From: Halorussus caseinilyticus
Lineage (GTDB): Archaea; Halobacteriota; Halobacteria; Halobacteriales; Haladaptataceae
Direction: 5' to 3'
Assembly (NCBI RefSeq): GCF_029338395.1
Contig: NZ_CP119809.1
Span: forward strand, 2,232,001 to 2,296,000
DNA: 64,000 nt
In this document: piece by piece, positions 51,112 to 59,470 of the stretch
Position numbering within the stretch: the stretch's first letter is position 1
How the letters are laid out: the number at the start of each line of letters is the position of its first letter
The notes under the pieces: model-generated
The model's input: the letters and a program-made list of their open reading frames with translations, nothing else
What the model was told of the DNA's origin: nothing
The model's database searches: none
Translations under genes and position numbers: made by a program

Positions 51112-52062
51112 TCACGCCTCCGACGACTCGCCGTCCGCCTCGAACTCCTCGATACCCAACTCCTCCGCGCCCATCTCTTCGACGCTCGACTCGTCGGGCA
51201 GACTCCCGCGGAACCGGTCGATGACGCCGCGGGCCTCGGCCAACTCCACGCCGCCGAGGGCCTTCACCAGCGCCAGCGCGCGCTTGGCCTTCGCGCGCCG
51301 CCACGACTCCTCGCGGGACTCGTAGGTCCGAATCCCCCGGAGGAAGTCCACCTTCGAGAACTCCGGCCAGTAGGGAGTGCAGAAGAACACCGCCGCCTCG
51401 TTGCCGTTGGCGTGCCACGGCAGGAAGTTCGAGGTGCGCTCGTCCCCGCCGGTCCGGATGATGAGGTCCACGTCGCGGAGCGGCCGGTCGTAGATTCGCT
51501 CTTCGATTTCGGCCACGTCGATGTCCTCGGGGTCCAACTCGCCGTCTTCGACCGCACCGGCCACGTCGCGGGCGGCCCCGAGAAGTTCGTTCCGGCCGCC
51601 GTAGGCAAGCGCGACGTTGAGCGTGAACGAGTCGTAGTCGGCGGTCCGGCGCTCGGCGTAGTCGATGGCCTCCTGTACTCGTCCGGGGAGTCGGTCCCTA
51701 TCGCCGATAGCTTGGATGCACACCTCGTCGTCGTGAACCCGGTCGTTGTCGCCGAACTCGTAGAGTTTCTCTTCGAGCAGGTCGAACAGCACCGCTTGCT
51801 CGTGGTCGGGTCGTTCGAAGTTCTCGGTCGAGAAGGCGTACAGGGTCAACTCCTCGACTCCCATCTCCTTACACCAGTTCAGCACGCGCTCGGTGGTCTT
51901 TGCACCCGCGCGGTAGCCGTCGGGAGTGTCCTCGCCCTGCTTGTCGGCGTACCGCCGATTCCCGTCTTGGATGACGGCGACGTGCGTCGGTGCGCCGGAA
52001 ATCTCCCGTCTCAGAAGTCGCTCGTAGGCGGCCCCAACTCGCCGCCGTGCCCACTGGAACAT
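51112..52062 (-). CDS. uppS: Polyprenyl (undecaprenyl-type) diphosphate synthase
   Basis: 316 aa. Cis-prenyltransferase making long-chain polyprenyl diphosphate from IPP, the glycosyl carrier for archaeal N-glycosylation. Catalytic HVAVIQDGNRRYA (Asp near residue 34), YAFSTENFERP and the C-terminal IIRTGGDERTSNFLPW are present. After that the usual Gln-Ser-x-Tyr-x-Glu-Leu-Tyr-Phe stretch is replaced by HANGNEAAVFF. The 60-residue tail is acidic. A catalytically inactive-looking paralogue sits nearby. Confidence 0.9.
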   Translation of the reverse strand: MFQWARRRVGAAYERLLRREISGAPTHVAVIQDGNRRYADKQGEDTPDGYRAGAKTTERVLNWCKEMGVEELTLYAFSTENFERPDHEQAVLFDLLEEKLYEFGDNDRVHDDEVCIQAIGDRDRLPGRVQEAIDYAERRTADYDSFTLNVALAYGGRNELLGAARDVAGAVEDGELDPEDIDVAEIEERIYDRPLRDVDLIIRTGGDERTSNFLPWHANGNEAAVFFCTPYWPEFSKVDFLRGIRTYESREESWRRAKAKRALALVKALGGVELAEARGVIDRFRGSLPDESSVEEMGAEELGIEEFEADGESSEA

Positions 52063-52163
52063 CCGTTACTGGCTTCGTCACCGCCGAGAGCAATTAGCCT
52101 TTTGACCCTGTACCGTTCGGTTCGGCGACCTGTCGGCCCACCAGCTTCAGCTAGTTGCATACC

Positions 52164-52172
52164 TTTTTAAGC
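52164..52172 (+). promoter_or_regulatory. TATA-like box of the cold-shock gene
   Basis: TTTTTAAGC is centred about 30 bp before the ATG at 52198; strong leaderless-type spacing. Confidence 0.45.
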
Positions 52173-52197
52173 GTGGAGGGACTTTAGACAGAACGCA

Positions 52198-52392
52198 ATG
52201 GCGAAAGGTACGGTTGATTTCTTCAACGACACTGGCGGTTACGGTTTCATCGACACCGAGGATGCTGACGAAGACGTGTTCTTCCACATGGAGGACATCG
52301 GCGGTCCCGACCTCGAAGAGGGGCAGGAAGTCGAGTTCGAAATAGAGCAGGCGGACAAGGGTCCGCGCGCGAAGAACCTCAAACGTCTGTAA
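52198..52392 (+). CDS. cspA: Cold-shock domain protein
   Basis: 64 aa, a single OB-fold. RNP1-like [10 protein letters not shown] and RNP2-like DVFFHMEDI motifs (canonical Lys-Gly-Phe-Gly-Phe-Ile is changed to Thr-Gly-Gly-Tyr-Gly-Phe). Binds single-stranded RNA/DNA, RNA chaperone. Monocistronic with a strong TATA-like box. Confidence 0.93.
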   Translation: MAKGTVDFFNDTGGYGFIDTEDADEDVFFHMEDIGGPDLEEGQEVEFEIEQADKGPRAKNLKRL

Positions 52393-52493
52393 ACGTATCG
52401 CGTCGAACTGAGCTTTTATTGGCGCCGACCCGGTAGCGGCGGCTATCCTCGCAAACCGTAGGGCGTTTAACCGGTGGTCGGCTTGCTTCGAGT

Positions 52494-52895
52494 ATGGAAG
52501 ACGCACTCGACGAGGACCTCTATCGCAGGACGAAGCAACTGCTCGAACCCGGCGACATCGAACTCAACGGGGCCATCGTCCGCACCGACCTCGGGAGCGA
52601 CGAGGACATCGAGATGCATCAGGCAACCGTAGACATCGGCGAAATCATCGCCGAACGCGCGGGTCACGACCCGAAAGACACCTTCGTCTACTCGGGCACC
52701 GACGACACCGACTTCGCCTCGAACCAGCATCAAGGTCTGACCTTAGACGACGAGTCGTTCGTCTGGGAGTGCCAGCAACTCCTGCGGGAGGGCACCTTCG
52801 ACGTGGTGTTCTACTACGAGGCCACCGCCGACCACGAGACCATCCTCGAAGACGTTCGTGACCTCGGATTCGACGTGACCGGCGTCGAGGGGTGA
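52494..52895 (+). CDS. Conserved haloarchaeal protein (DUF5778-like)
   Basis: 133 aa, soluble and acidic. Predicted alpha/beta fold: LYRRTKQLLEPGDIELNGAI at the start and LREGTFDVVFYYEATADHET near the end. No catalytic motif recognised. A TTTAA box lies about 27 bp before the ATG. Next is hemA 160 bp downstream on the same strand. Confidence 0.65.
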   Translation: MEDALDEDLYRRTKQLLEPGDIELNGAIVRTDLGSDEDIEMHQATVDIGEIIAERAGHDPKDTFVYSGTDDTDFASNQHQGLTLDDESFVWECQQLLREGTFDVVFYYEATADHETILEDVRDLGFDVTGVEG

Positions 52896-52904
52896 ACCGA
52901 CGCT

Positions 52905-52918
52905 TGCAGGTACCTGCA
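52905..52918. promoter_or_regulatory. Perfect 14-bp palindrome upstream of hemA
   Basis: TGCAGGTACCTGCA lies 10 bp after the previous stop and about 150 bp before hemA. Size and symmetry fit a dimeric repressor site; no direct evidence. Confidence 0.35.
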
Positions 52919-53007
52919 CGATGTGTCGCGTTTGGAAGGGTTTACGTACCGGCCGACCCAAGCCTCCGACAAGAACGGTGCGACGGGTGCAGACACAGGG
53001 TGAAAAC

Positions 53008-53061
53008 ATGACTCTCGAAATCTCTCTCTCTGGCACGCAACTCGGGGGGCGATTCCCGTGA
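53008..53061 (+). CDS. 17-codon leader ORF overlapping the hemA start
   Basis: ATG at 53008, encoding MTLEISLSGTQLGGRFP, with its TGA overlapping the hemA GTG (GTGA). A weak SD-like GGTGA ends 4 nt before the ATG. Probably translational coupling; a chance ORF cannot be excluded. Confidence 0.35.
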   Translation: MTLEISLSGTQLGGRFP

Positions 53062-54425
53062 CCGCGGCGACGGGCGTCGTCTCGGGCGTTCGGGTCAGTC
53101 ACGACCACGCGGGACTGGACGAGGTTGAGGCCGCCTGCCACGCCGACGAAAAGATGGTTCTCCGGCGACTGCTCGACGCGCCGGGCGTCAACGAAGCGTT
53201 CACGCTCCAGACGTGCAACCGCTTCGAGGCCTACGTCGTCACCGACGCCGATACCGCCGGACGTGCGACGTTGGCCGACTTCGCGCCCGACGTGGGCGGA
53301 CACTCCGTCGTAGAGATGGGCCACGAACAGAGCCTGCGCCACTTGCTCCGGGTGGCGGCCGGACTCGAATCGCTCGTCCTCGGCGAGGACCAGATTCTCG
53401 GGCAGATTCGGGACGCCTACGAGTCGGCCCGCGAGGTGGGTGCGCTCGGCCCGATGTTGGACGCGGCGGTGACGAAAGCCATCCACGTCGGGGAACGCGC
53501 CCGGACCGAGACCGACATCAACGACGGCGCGGTGTCGGTCGGGAGCGCGGCGGTCAGACTGCTCGGCGACCACACCGACCTCACCGACGCCACCGCGTTG
53601 GTCGTCGGCGCGGGAGAGATGGGAACCATCGCGGCCCACGCCCTCGCTGACGCCGACGTTCACACGCTCTACGTCGCCAACCGGTCGCTCGACGGCGCGG
53701 CCGAAGTCGCTCGGGCTGTGGACCACGACGACGTACACACGGTCGCACTCGACGAACTCGCCTCGACGCTCAACTTCGCGGACGTGGTAGTCAGCGCCAC
53801 GGGAAGCGACACACACGTCCTCACCGCCGACGACTTCCGCGGGTCCGGCGAGATGGAAGTCGTGGACATCGCCCAACCGCGGGACGTGTCGCCCGCCGCG
53901 GAGACGCTGAACGGCGTGCGCGTCCACGGCATGTCGGCGCTGGAGTCGGTCACGGACGAGACCGAGCGCCGACGCCGGGCCGCCGCCGAATCGGTAGAGG
54001 CGATGATAGACCGGGAGTTCGACCACCTGCTCGAGAGTTACAAGCGCAAGCGCGCCGACGAGGTGATTTCGGCGATGTACGAGAGCGCCGAGCGCGCCAA
54101 GGAGCGCGAACTCTCGGAGGCGCTCACGAAACTTGACGCCCACGGCGGACTCACCGACGACCAACGCGAAATCGTCTCGTCGCTGGCCGACGCGCTGGTC
54201 TCGCAACTGCTCGCGCCGCCGACCAAGAGTCTGCGGGACGCCGCCGCCGAGGACGACTGGGCGACCATCAACACGGCGCTTCAACTGTTCGACCCCGACT
54301 TCGGCGGGAGCGACCGGCCACCGGCGTTCGTCCGCGAGCAGTTCGCCGACGGCGAGGTTCCCGACGACGTGGCCGAACGGATGCCCGACGACGTTCGGGC
54401 GATGATTGCGAGCGACGACGACTGA
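53058..54425 (+). CDS. hemA: Glutamyl-tRNA reductase
   Basis: 455 aa, GTG start. NADPH-dependent reduction of glutamyl-tRNA(Glu) to glutamate-1-semialdehyde, the first step of tetrapyrrole synthesis. Catalytic Cys is in LQTCNRFEAY (about residue 54), with LRVAAGLESLVLGEDQILGQ (about 100-119). The NADPH-binding ALVVGAGEMGTIAAHALADA lies at about 180-199 and a C-terminal dimerisation helix follows. Usual haloarchaeal length. Confidence 0.93.
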   Translation: MTAATGVVSGVRVSHDHAGLDEVEAACHADEKMVLRRLLDAPGVNEAFTLQTCNRFEAYVVTDADTAGRATLADFAPDVGGHSVVEMGHEQSLRHLLRVAAGLESLVLGEDQILGQIRDAYESAREVGALGPMLDAAVTKAIHVGERARTETDINDGAVSVGSAAVRLLGDHTDLTDATALVVGAGEMGTIAAHALADADVHTLYVANRSLDGAAEVARAVDHDDVHTVALDELASTLNFADVVVSATGSDTHVLTADDFRGSGEMEVVDIAQPRDVSPAAETLNGVRVHGMSALESVTDETERRRRAAAESVEAMIDREFDHLLESYKRKRADEVISAMYESAERAKERELSEALTKLDAHGGLTDDQREIVSSLADALVSQLLAPPTKSLRDAAAEDDWATINTALQLFDPDFGGSDRPPAFVREQFADGEVPDDVAERMPDDVRAMIASDDD

Positions 54426-54450
54426 CTCGCACAGCTATCGGTCGCTATAG

Positions 54451-54666
54451 TTACTTCACTAGAAGATAACCTGCAAGCCCGACGACAGCAATCAGCGCGA
54501 CCAACGCCGAGATAAAGACGAGTCCAGCGAGCGAGCCTACGACTCCGACGTTAGTGATGTTTGCAAGCGAATCTAAGGCGACCCACGCGATGGCGAGTGT
54601 GGCAAACGCGCCGAGGGACTTCAGAATGTAATCAACGATTTCGTTGATTTCCTGTCTAGTTGCCAT
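54451..54666 (-). CDS. Small membrane protein
   Basis: 71 aa from the ATG at 54664-54666. MATRQEINEIVDYILKSLGA then two hydrophobic segments (about 19-36 and 42-69, ending AVVGLAGYLLVK). An upstream ATG would overlap the next gene. Runs on the same strand 50 bp downstream of the larger membrane gene and may be co-transcribed with it. Confidence 0.6.
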   Translation of the reverse strand: MATRQEINEIVDYILKSLGAFATLAIAWVALDSLANITNVGVVGSLAGLVFISALVALIAVVGLAGYLLVK

Positions 54667-54718
54667 TGTTATAGCCCCGTCTCCACTTGTGTTCTTGTTT
54701 GAAGTTCGGTTTCCATCA

Positions 54719-55378
54719 TCATAACTGTTCACTTCCATCTCCTATCGTAGAGTCACTCCCGCCATCTGCCTCATCAGTCTGTTCTGACCCCGCTTCTGGC
54801 CCGTCGGATTCCGTCGTGGTTTTCTTCGGTTCGTCGCACTCCGGAGTCCCCTCCTCGGAGTCGTCTCCTACTCCTTCGTCATCCACTGTCTGTCCGCCTT
54901 CGTAGTCTCCTGTTTCCCCGGTCGTCCTATCCGTGGATGCCGTTTCGGTAGGTATCTTCGTGAACATCATTCCTGCAACGACAGCAATCATAACGAACGT
55001 AAGGAGGACAAAGACCAGAGCAAGCCTCAGAACTCCGGCCATATCTGCCGTCAATCCTCCAGCAACAGCGATAATTCCACCGACGACGAGAAGGAGAATC
55101 CCGGTGAACAGAAATTTGTTGATGTTCTGTCCAACCCTAGCATAGTCGCTCGTCGTAAGTCGTAGCAGTCCCGTAAAGAGCGGGAGCAAGATTCCGATAG
55201 CTTGGATGAGACGAAGCGTATATTCCGGATTGGAACCCGAGACGCCCATCGGAGCGTTTCCGACACCCTGTGGCAAACCCACGGAGAGACCGAGTATCGT
55301 TAGAAAAACGCCGACTAACCAACCGGCTAGAAAGACTACCTTCCAATCCATTTCTCGAAATGAATGCGCTTTGGGCAT
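54719..55378 (-). CDS. Membrane protein with acidic cytoplasmic tail
   Basis: 219 aa. Four hydrophobic segments near 14-33, 55-72, 87-105 and 117-140, then 75 residues of Glu/Asp/Thr/Ser-rich tail. MPKAHSFREMDWKVVFLAGW is a plausible start. Codon usage is slightly less GC-rich than the neighbours. Function unknown. Confidence 0.65.
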   Translation of the reverse strand: MPKAHSFREMDWKVVFLAGWLVGVFLTILGLSVGLPQGVGNAPMGVSGSNPEYTLRLIQAIGILLPLFTGLLRLTTSDYARVGQNINKFLFTGILLLVVGGIIAVAGGLTADMAGVLRLALVFVLLTFVMIAVVAGMMFTKIPTETASTDRTTGETGDYEGGQTVDDEGVGDDSEEGTPECDEPKKTTTESDGPEAGSEQTDEADGGSDSTIGDGSEQL

Positions 55379-55544
55379 GAGGGAATTCTCTCTGAAATTC
55401 GTAGTCGAATACGACTATAGTATGGATTCGTATAAATTTTATTCTCCCGTCCAGACAGCAACGAAAGACCACCGCCCGGAGAATCGGCTCCGACTTCCCA
55501 CTCTGTCACCGGACTTTATCAGCCAGAACGCCGAACAGCCACGC

Positions 55545-55820
55545 ATGGCAGATTTGCTTTCCGACGACGAGATTCAGGCCCGACTCCCCGACGGATGGGA
55601 GCGCGTAGGCGACGAAATCCTCCGGGTCTTCGAGTTCGACGACTACCTCGAAGGCGTGGCGTTCGCCACCGAGGTCGGCGAACTCGCCGAAGAGGAGTTT
55701 CACCACCCGACGATGAAAATCGGCTACGAGGAGGTCGAAGTCCGGTTCACTAGCCACGAGGAGGGTGGCATCACCGACGCCGACGTGGACATGGCCGAAC
55801 TCACCAACGACCTGCGCTGA
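55545..55820 (+). CDS. phhB: Pterin-4a-carbinolamine dehydratase
   Basis: 91 aa from the ATG at 55545. Recycles 4a-hydroxytetrahydropterin after aromatic amino acid hydroxylation. The family signature is complete: EFHHPTMKIGYEEVEV (catalytic His-His-Pro) then SHEEGGITDADVDMAEL. Length is standard. Next gene 14 bp away on the same strand. Confidence 0.9.
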   Translation: MADLLSDDEIQARLPDGWERVGDEILRVFEFDDYLEGVAFATEVGELAEEEFHHPTMKIGYEEVEVRFTSHEEGGITDADVDMAELTNDLR

Positions 55821-55834
55821 CTCGGAGTCGGACG

Positions 55835-56206
55835 ATGGACGCCAGATACGTCTTCGCGGTCCGGTTCCGCCTCGAACCCGCGACCGAAGGCGTCTCGGTC
55901 GCTCCCGACGAGTTCGAGACCCGACTCTCCCGCGGGGCCGACCCGCCGGGCGAGGACGGGTGGTTGTTCTTCCGTGACAACCTCTGGCGTGGGGAAATCA
56001 ACGACGAGCGCCACTTCCGGCGGTTGACCGAGCAAGCGCTCGGCGCGACGGTAGTGTCGGTCGAGTACCGGGCACTGGAGACCGACGAGGAGTATCTGGC
56101 GGCGTTGAGAGACGAGATTCGGGACGACCTCGGGACGTTCAGGGCCGATTCGGTCTCCGAGGTGTTGAACAAGTACCTCGGGAGTTCTATCGAGGTCCAA
56201 AAGTAG
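55835..56206 (+). CDS. LWR-salt family protein
   Basis: 123 aa. Named for the LWR motif, here FRDNLWRGEINDE (about 48-60). A ferredoxin-like alternation (YVFAVRFRLEPATEGVS at the start) and acidic C-terminal half. Haloarchaea-restricted family without known function. Follows phhB by 14 bp, an operon. Confidence 0.8.
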   Translation: MDARYVFAVRFRLEPATEGVSVAPDEFETRLSRGADPPGEDGWLFFRDNLWRGEINDERHFRRLTEQALGATVVSVEYRALETDEEYLAALRDEIRDDLGTFRADSVSEVLNKYLGSSIEVQK

Positions 56207-56303
56207 GACGTTCTCGGGCCGTCGCGTCCCCGACCGTTCCGGTCGCTCGCCGGTCTCGACCGGAAAACGTTTATTTTGCCGGAGTACCTACACGTCTGTC
56301 CCT

Positions 56304-56954
56304 ATGGTCGCCCGTGAGTACGATTACTGGTTGCTCGACTTGGACGGCACCCTCATCGACGTGGACTGGTCGTATCCGCGTTCGGTGTTCGACCGGGTAG
56401 GCGACCGACTCGGCCGGGAGTTCTCCGACCGCGAGGCCGAGATTCTCTGGCACGGGCTCGGCGGCAACCGCAACGACCAGTTGCGCGAGTGGGGAATCGA
56501 CCCCGAGGACTTCTGGCCGGAGTTCCACGACGTGGAGGACCCACAGCGCCGGGCCGAAGAGACGTTTCTCTACGACGATGCGGCGTTCGTCGGCGAGTTG
56601 GACTGTCCGGTCGGACTCGTCACCCACTGCCAGCCGTTTCTCACCAACCCCGTGTTGGACGAACTCGACATCCGCGACTGGTTCGACACCGTTATCTGCT
56701 GTGACGAGGAGTTAGGCTGGAAACCCGACCCCGCGCCGATGCACCACGCGATGGAGCGACTCAGTGTCCGAGAGAACGGTCACGACGGCGTGTACGCGGG
56801 CGACGGCGCGAGCGACGTTGGCGCGGCGTGGAACGCCGGACTCGACGCGATTCACGTCGAGCGCCACGGCCACCACCGACGCGAGCAGTGCGTCTTGGGC
56901 GATTATCGCGTGGAGGGCTTCGACGAGTTGCTGACGACGCCGAACTCGAAGTGA
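56304..56954 (+). CDS. HAD-superfamily phosphatase (phosphoglycolate phosphatase-like)
   Basis: 216 aa. Motif I LLDLDGTLIDVD (nucleophile Asp about residue 11), motif II Thr in VGLVTHCQPF (about 108), Lys in LGWKPDPAP (about 135) and motif III acidic pair in GVYAGDGASDVGAA (about 158). Cap domain between motifs I and II. A soluble small-molecule phosphatase; substrate not assignable. Confidence 0.85.
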   Translation: MVAREYDYWLLDLDGTLIDVDWSYPRSVFDRVGDRLGREFSDREAEILWHGLGGNRNDQLREWGIDPEDFWPEFHDVEDPQRRAEETFLYDDAAFVGELDCPVGLVTHCQPFLTNPVLDELDIRDWFDTVICCDEELGWKPDPAPMHHAMERLSVRENGHDGVYAGDGASDVGAAWNAGLDAIHVERHGHHRREQCVLGDYRVEGFDELLTTPNSK

Positions 56955-57093
56955 GCCGGGAGAGGAAAACATAATTATTTCTTTTGGCAATAATTTTGAT
57001 TGTATAGGGACTAAAGACGTTTCTCTATTCGACTATCGAAGACTTACGAGTCGGTAGAGTCACCGCGACCCCCCGTGGACGTTCCACCGGGCG

Positions 57094-59004
57094 CTACCGC
57101 CCGAACCCCGGCAGTTCGGAGAGTACGGCGTCCAACTCCTCGTCCAGCGCACGCCGGAGTTCCCGGACGCCGGACTTCTCGGTGCGGTCGGGGTTCGCCA
57201 GCACGCGGACCGTCTCGGAGCCGACCGGGACGAACCCGAGACCGAGTTTCTCTGCGGTCGCTCGCAGGCCGAGTCCGGCGTCGGCCTGCTCGCCCGCGAC
57301 CTTTCTGGCGGGACTCTCGTGTGCCTTCGCCGCGAGTCCGAAACCGTCGATGGACTCTACGAGGTCGTGGCGCGAGACTCCCCGGTCGTCCGCGAGGTCC
57401 GCGACGGCGTTCCCGAGGGAGGTCCGCAGGCCCGAGTCCGACCCCCGGTTGACGAACCGCAGGTCTCGGTCCACGAGGTCCACGAGACCCGCGACTTCTT
57501 CCGGGTTCCCGGCGGGCACGACCAGTCCCCACTCGCGGTCGTAGGCCGCGAGTTCGGTCGCTTCCACCCCGCGGTCGTCGGCGGACCCGCCGCTCGTGAC
57601 CGCGAAGTCCGGCACGCCGTCGCGGAGTCGGCGCAGGCCCTCGCGCGACCCGACAGAGAGGTAGCGCGGTCGTTCGAGCGCGTCGAGCAGGCGGGCCAGC
57701 GCGGGGTCGTCCTCGCCGACACCCAACGCCGTCGGCGGGCGCACCTCCGGCGAGAACAACTGGACTTCGACCGACTCGCCCTCGGCGACGTAGGCGGTGT
57801 CGGCCGGAACTTCGACCACGCCGTCGGCCTCCACGAGACTGGTGGTTGCACCGCTCCCCTTGTCGGTCGTGTAGGCCAGCAGGTCGCCCGGCCCGTCGCT
57901 CCCGGCGTCCTCGACCAGTCCGACGGGCATCATCCGCATCCGACCCTCGCCGTATCGCTCCTCGGCGGCCATTCGCGCCTCGACTGTCGCAGTGGCGGGT
58001 TCGGGGACTCCGGCCGCCTCGCGGACGGCGGGCGCGACGAACGTCCGGAAGATGGTGAGCGCCGAGACGGGGTATCCGGGGAGTCCGACGTAGGCGGACT
58101 CCCCGACGCGTCCGATTAGCATCGGCTTGCCGGGTTTGACCGCCACGCCGTGCAGGAGAAGTTCGCCGCGCTCTTCGATGACGCGGTAGATTACGTCCAC
58201 GGCGCTTGCGCTCGTGGACCCCGACGACAGCACGAGGTCGCACTCGTCTGCGGCCTCTCGCAGAATCGCCTCCATCTCGTCGTAGTCGTCGCCAGCGTGG
58301 GGGTAGAGTTTCGGCTCTCCGCCCGCCTCTTCGACCGCTGTGGCGACGGTGTAGCTGTTCACGTCGTAGATTTGGCCCGCCGCGCTGTCCACTTCCTCGC
58401 CGGGCCGGACCAACTCGTCGCCGGTCGAGACGATGCCGACCGTCGGCTTGCCTCCGACAGGCACTGACTCGACGCCGAGCGCGGACAGCAGGCCGATTTC
58501 CCGCGCGGTCAGGCGCGTTCCCGGTCCGAGCGCACGCTCACCCGCGGCCACGTCCGCGCCCGCGAGCATCACGTGGTCGCCGGGCGCGACGGCGGTCCGG
58601 ACCAGTACCGTCTCGCCGTCGTCCGACTCTTCGGTGCGCTCTACCATCACAACGGCGTCCGCGCCCTCGGGCATCACCGCGCCGGTCGAGATTTCGACGG
58701 CGTGGCCCTCTTCGACCGCTACGTCGGGTTCCTCGCCCGCGTGGACCGCACCGGCGAGTTCGAGGCTCGCGGGGTCGGATTCGTCCGCGCCGAAGGTGTC
58801 GCGGGCGCGCACCGCGTAGCCGTCCATGCTCGCGCGGTCGAACCCCGGCACGTCGAGCGCCGCGTCGATTCGCTCCGCGAGGACGCGGCCGCGGGCCTCC
58901 GCGAGGGGGACCTGTTCCGGGTCGGGCGTTAGGTCGAGGCTAGCGATTGCTTGCCGGGCGTCTTCGGGGTCCGCGAGGTCTCTGAACTCCTTTCTATCTG
59001 TCAT
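57094..59004 (-). CDS. MoeA-type molybdopterin protein fused to a periplasmic-binding-like domain
   Basis: 636 aa. N-terminal MoeA about 1-400: AALDVPGFDRASMDGYAVRA (Mo-binding loop), IVSTGDELVRPGEEV and VLSSGSTSASAVDV (MPT-binding GGxS-like). The C-terminal 220 residues are a substrate-binding (LysR/PBP-II-like) domain starting PPTALGVGEDDPALARLLDA and including RFVNRGSDSGLRTSLG. Haloarchaea carry this fusion next to a plain MoeA. It may sense molybdate or tungstate and gate metal insertion. Downstream of moeA, same strand, with repeat R2 between. Confidence 0.85.
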   Translation of the reverse strand: MTDRKEFRDLADPEDARQAIASLDLTPDPEQVPLAEARGRVLAERIDAALDVPGFDRASMDGYAVRARDTFGADESDPASLELAGAVHAGEEPDVAVEEGHAVEISTGAVMPEGADAVVMVERTEESDDGETVLVRTAVAPGDHVMLAGADVAAGERALGPGTRLTAREIGLLSALGVESVPVGGKPTVGIVSTGDELVRPGEEVDSAAGQIYDVNSYTVATAVEEAGGEPKLYPHAGDDYDEMEAILREAADECDLVLSSGSTSASAVDVIYRVIEERGELLLHGVAVKPGKPMLIGRVGESAYVGLPGYPVSALTIFRTFVAPAVREAAGVPEPATATVEARMAAEERYGEGRMRMMPVGLVEDAGSDGPGDLLAYTTDKGSGATTSLVEADGVVEVPADTAYVAEGESVEVQLFSPEVRPPTALGVGEDDPALARLLDALERPRYLSVGSREGLRRLRDGVPDFAVTSGGSADDRGVEATELAAYDREWGLVVPAGNPEEVAGLVDLVDRDLRFVNRGSDSGLRTSLGNAVADLADDRGVSRHDLVESIDGFGLAAKAHESPARKVAGEQADAGLGLRATAEKLGLGFVPVGSETVRVLANPDRTEKSGVRELRRALDEELDAVLSELPGFGR

Positions 59005-59084
59005 TTTTCATCATCTCCTTGTGGTGTTTGGCGGTTGGGTGTTGTTTTCAGGGTTCTACGTAGAAGAAACGGGCCAGAAGCGAC

Positions 59085-59240
59085 GGCAGAGGATTCGGGG
59101 GTGAACGCCTCTGAAGCCCCCGCCCGGTCGCGGTCGCTGGCCGACATATCCGCGCCTCTCCGCACCGCCCGGCGCGGATAGGGGTCGGCCAGACGACCAC
59201 GCCTTCGGCGCGACCGGGCGGCCCCTTCATCCACCCGAAC
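59085..59240 (+). repeat. Structured dispersed repeat R2, copy D
   Basis: In the gap 59005-59470 between the two moeA genes. AAGCCCCCGCCCGGTCGCG (5' outer arm, 59114-59132) and CGCGACCGGGCGGCCCC (3' arm). Inner hairpin 59132-59198 has the same arms as copy B. Joins directly to repeat R1 copy d at its 3' end. Confidence 0.75.
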
Positions 59241-59385
59241 CGCACCGCGACCGCGGGCCACGGGCCTCCCCAACCGACTGCGCGTCTCGGCCTCCGCTTC
59301 GCTCCGGCCTACGATGCTCGTCCCTCGCGCGGGGAGGGCGCGGCGCACGAGAGCGCCGCGCCAGCGCGCGCCGACCGCAGAGCAA
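59236..59385 (-). repeat. Dispersed repeat R1, copy d
   Basis: Shares ACCGCACCGCGACCGCGGGC, CCTCCCCAACCGACTGCGCG and the ATGCTCGTCCCTCGCGCG block with copy b (3.8 kb). It begins where R2 copy D ends, so the two families are physically joined. Confidence 0.6.
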
Positions 59386-59470
59386 TGAAATTGATTGTTT
59401 AAAAGTCTATTTCCTTCCCGAAAGACTTGTAGAGGTTGCTCTAGCGTCCGTCCACGTTCGCCGTTCCGTT

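Noticed and set aside
53058-54284. Long minus-strand frame opposite hemA
   Set aside because: Antisense to glutamyl-tRNA reductase; no motifs.
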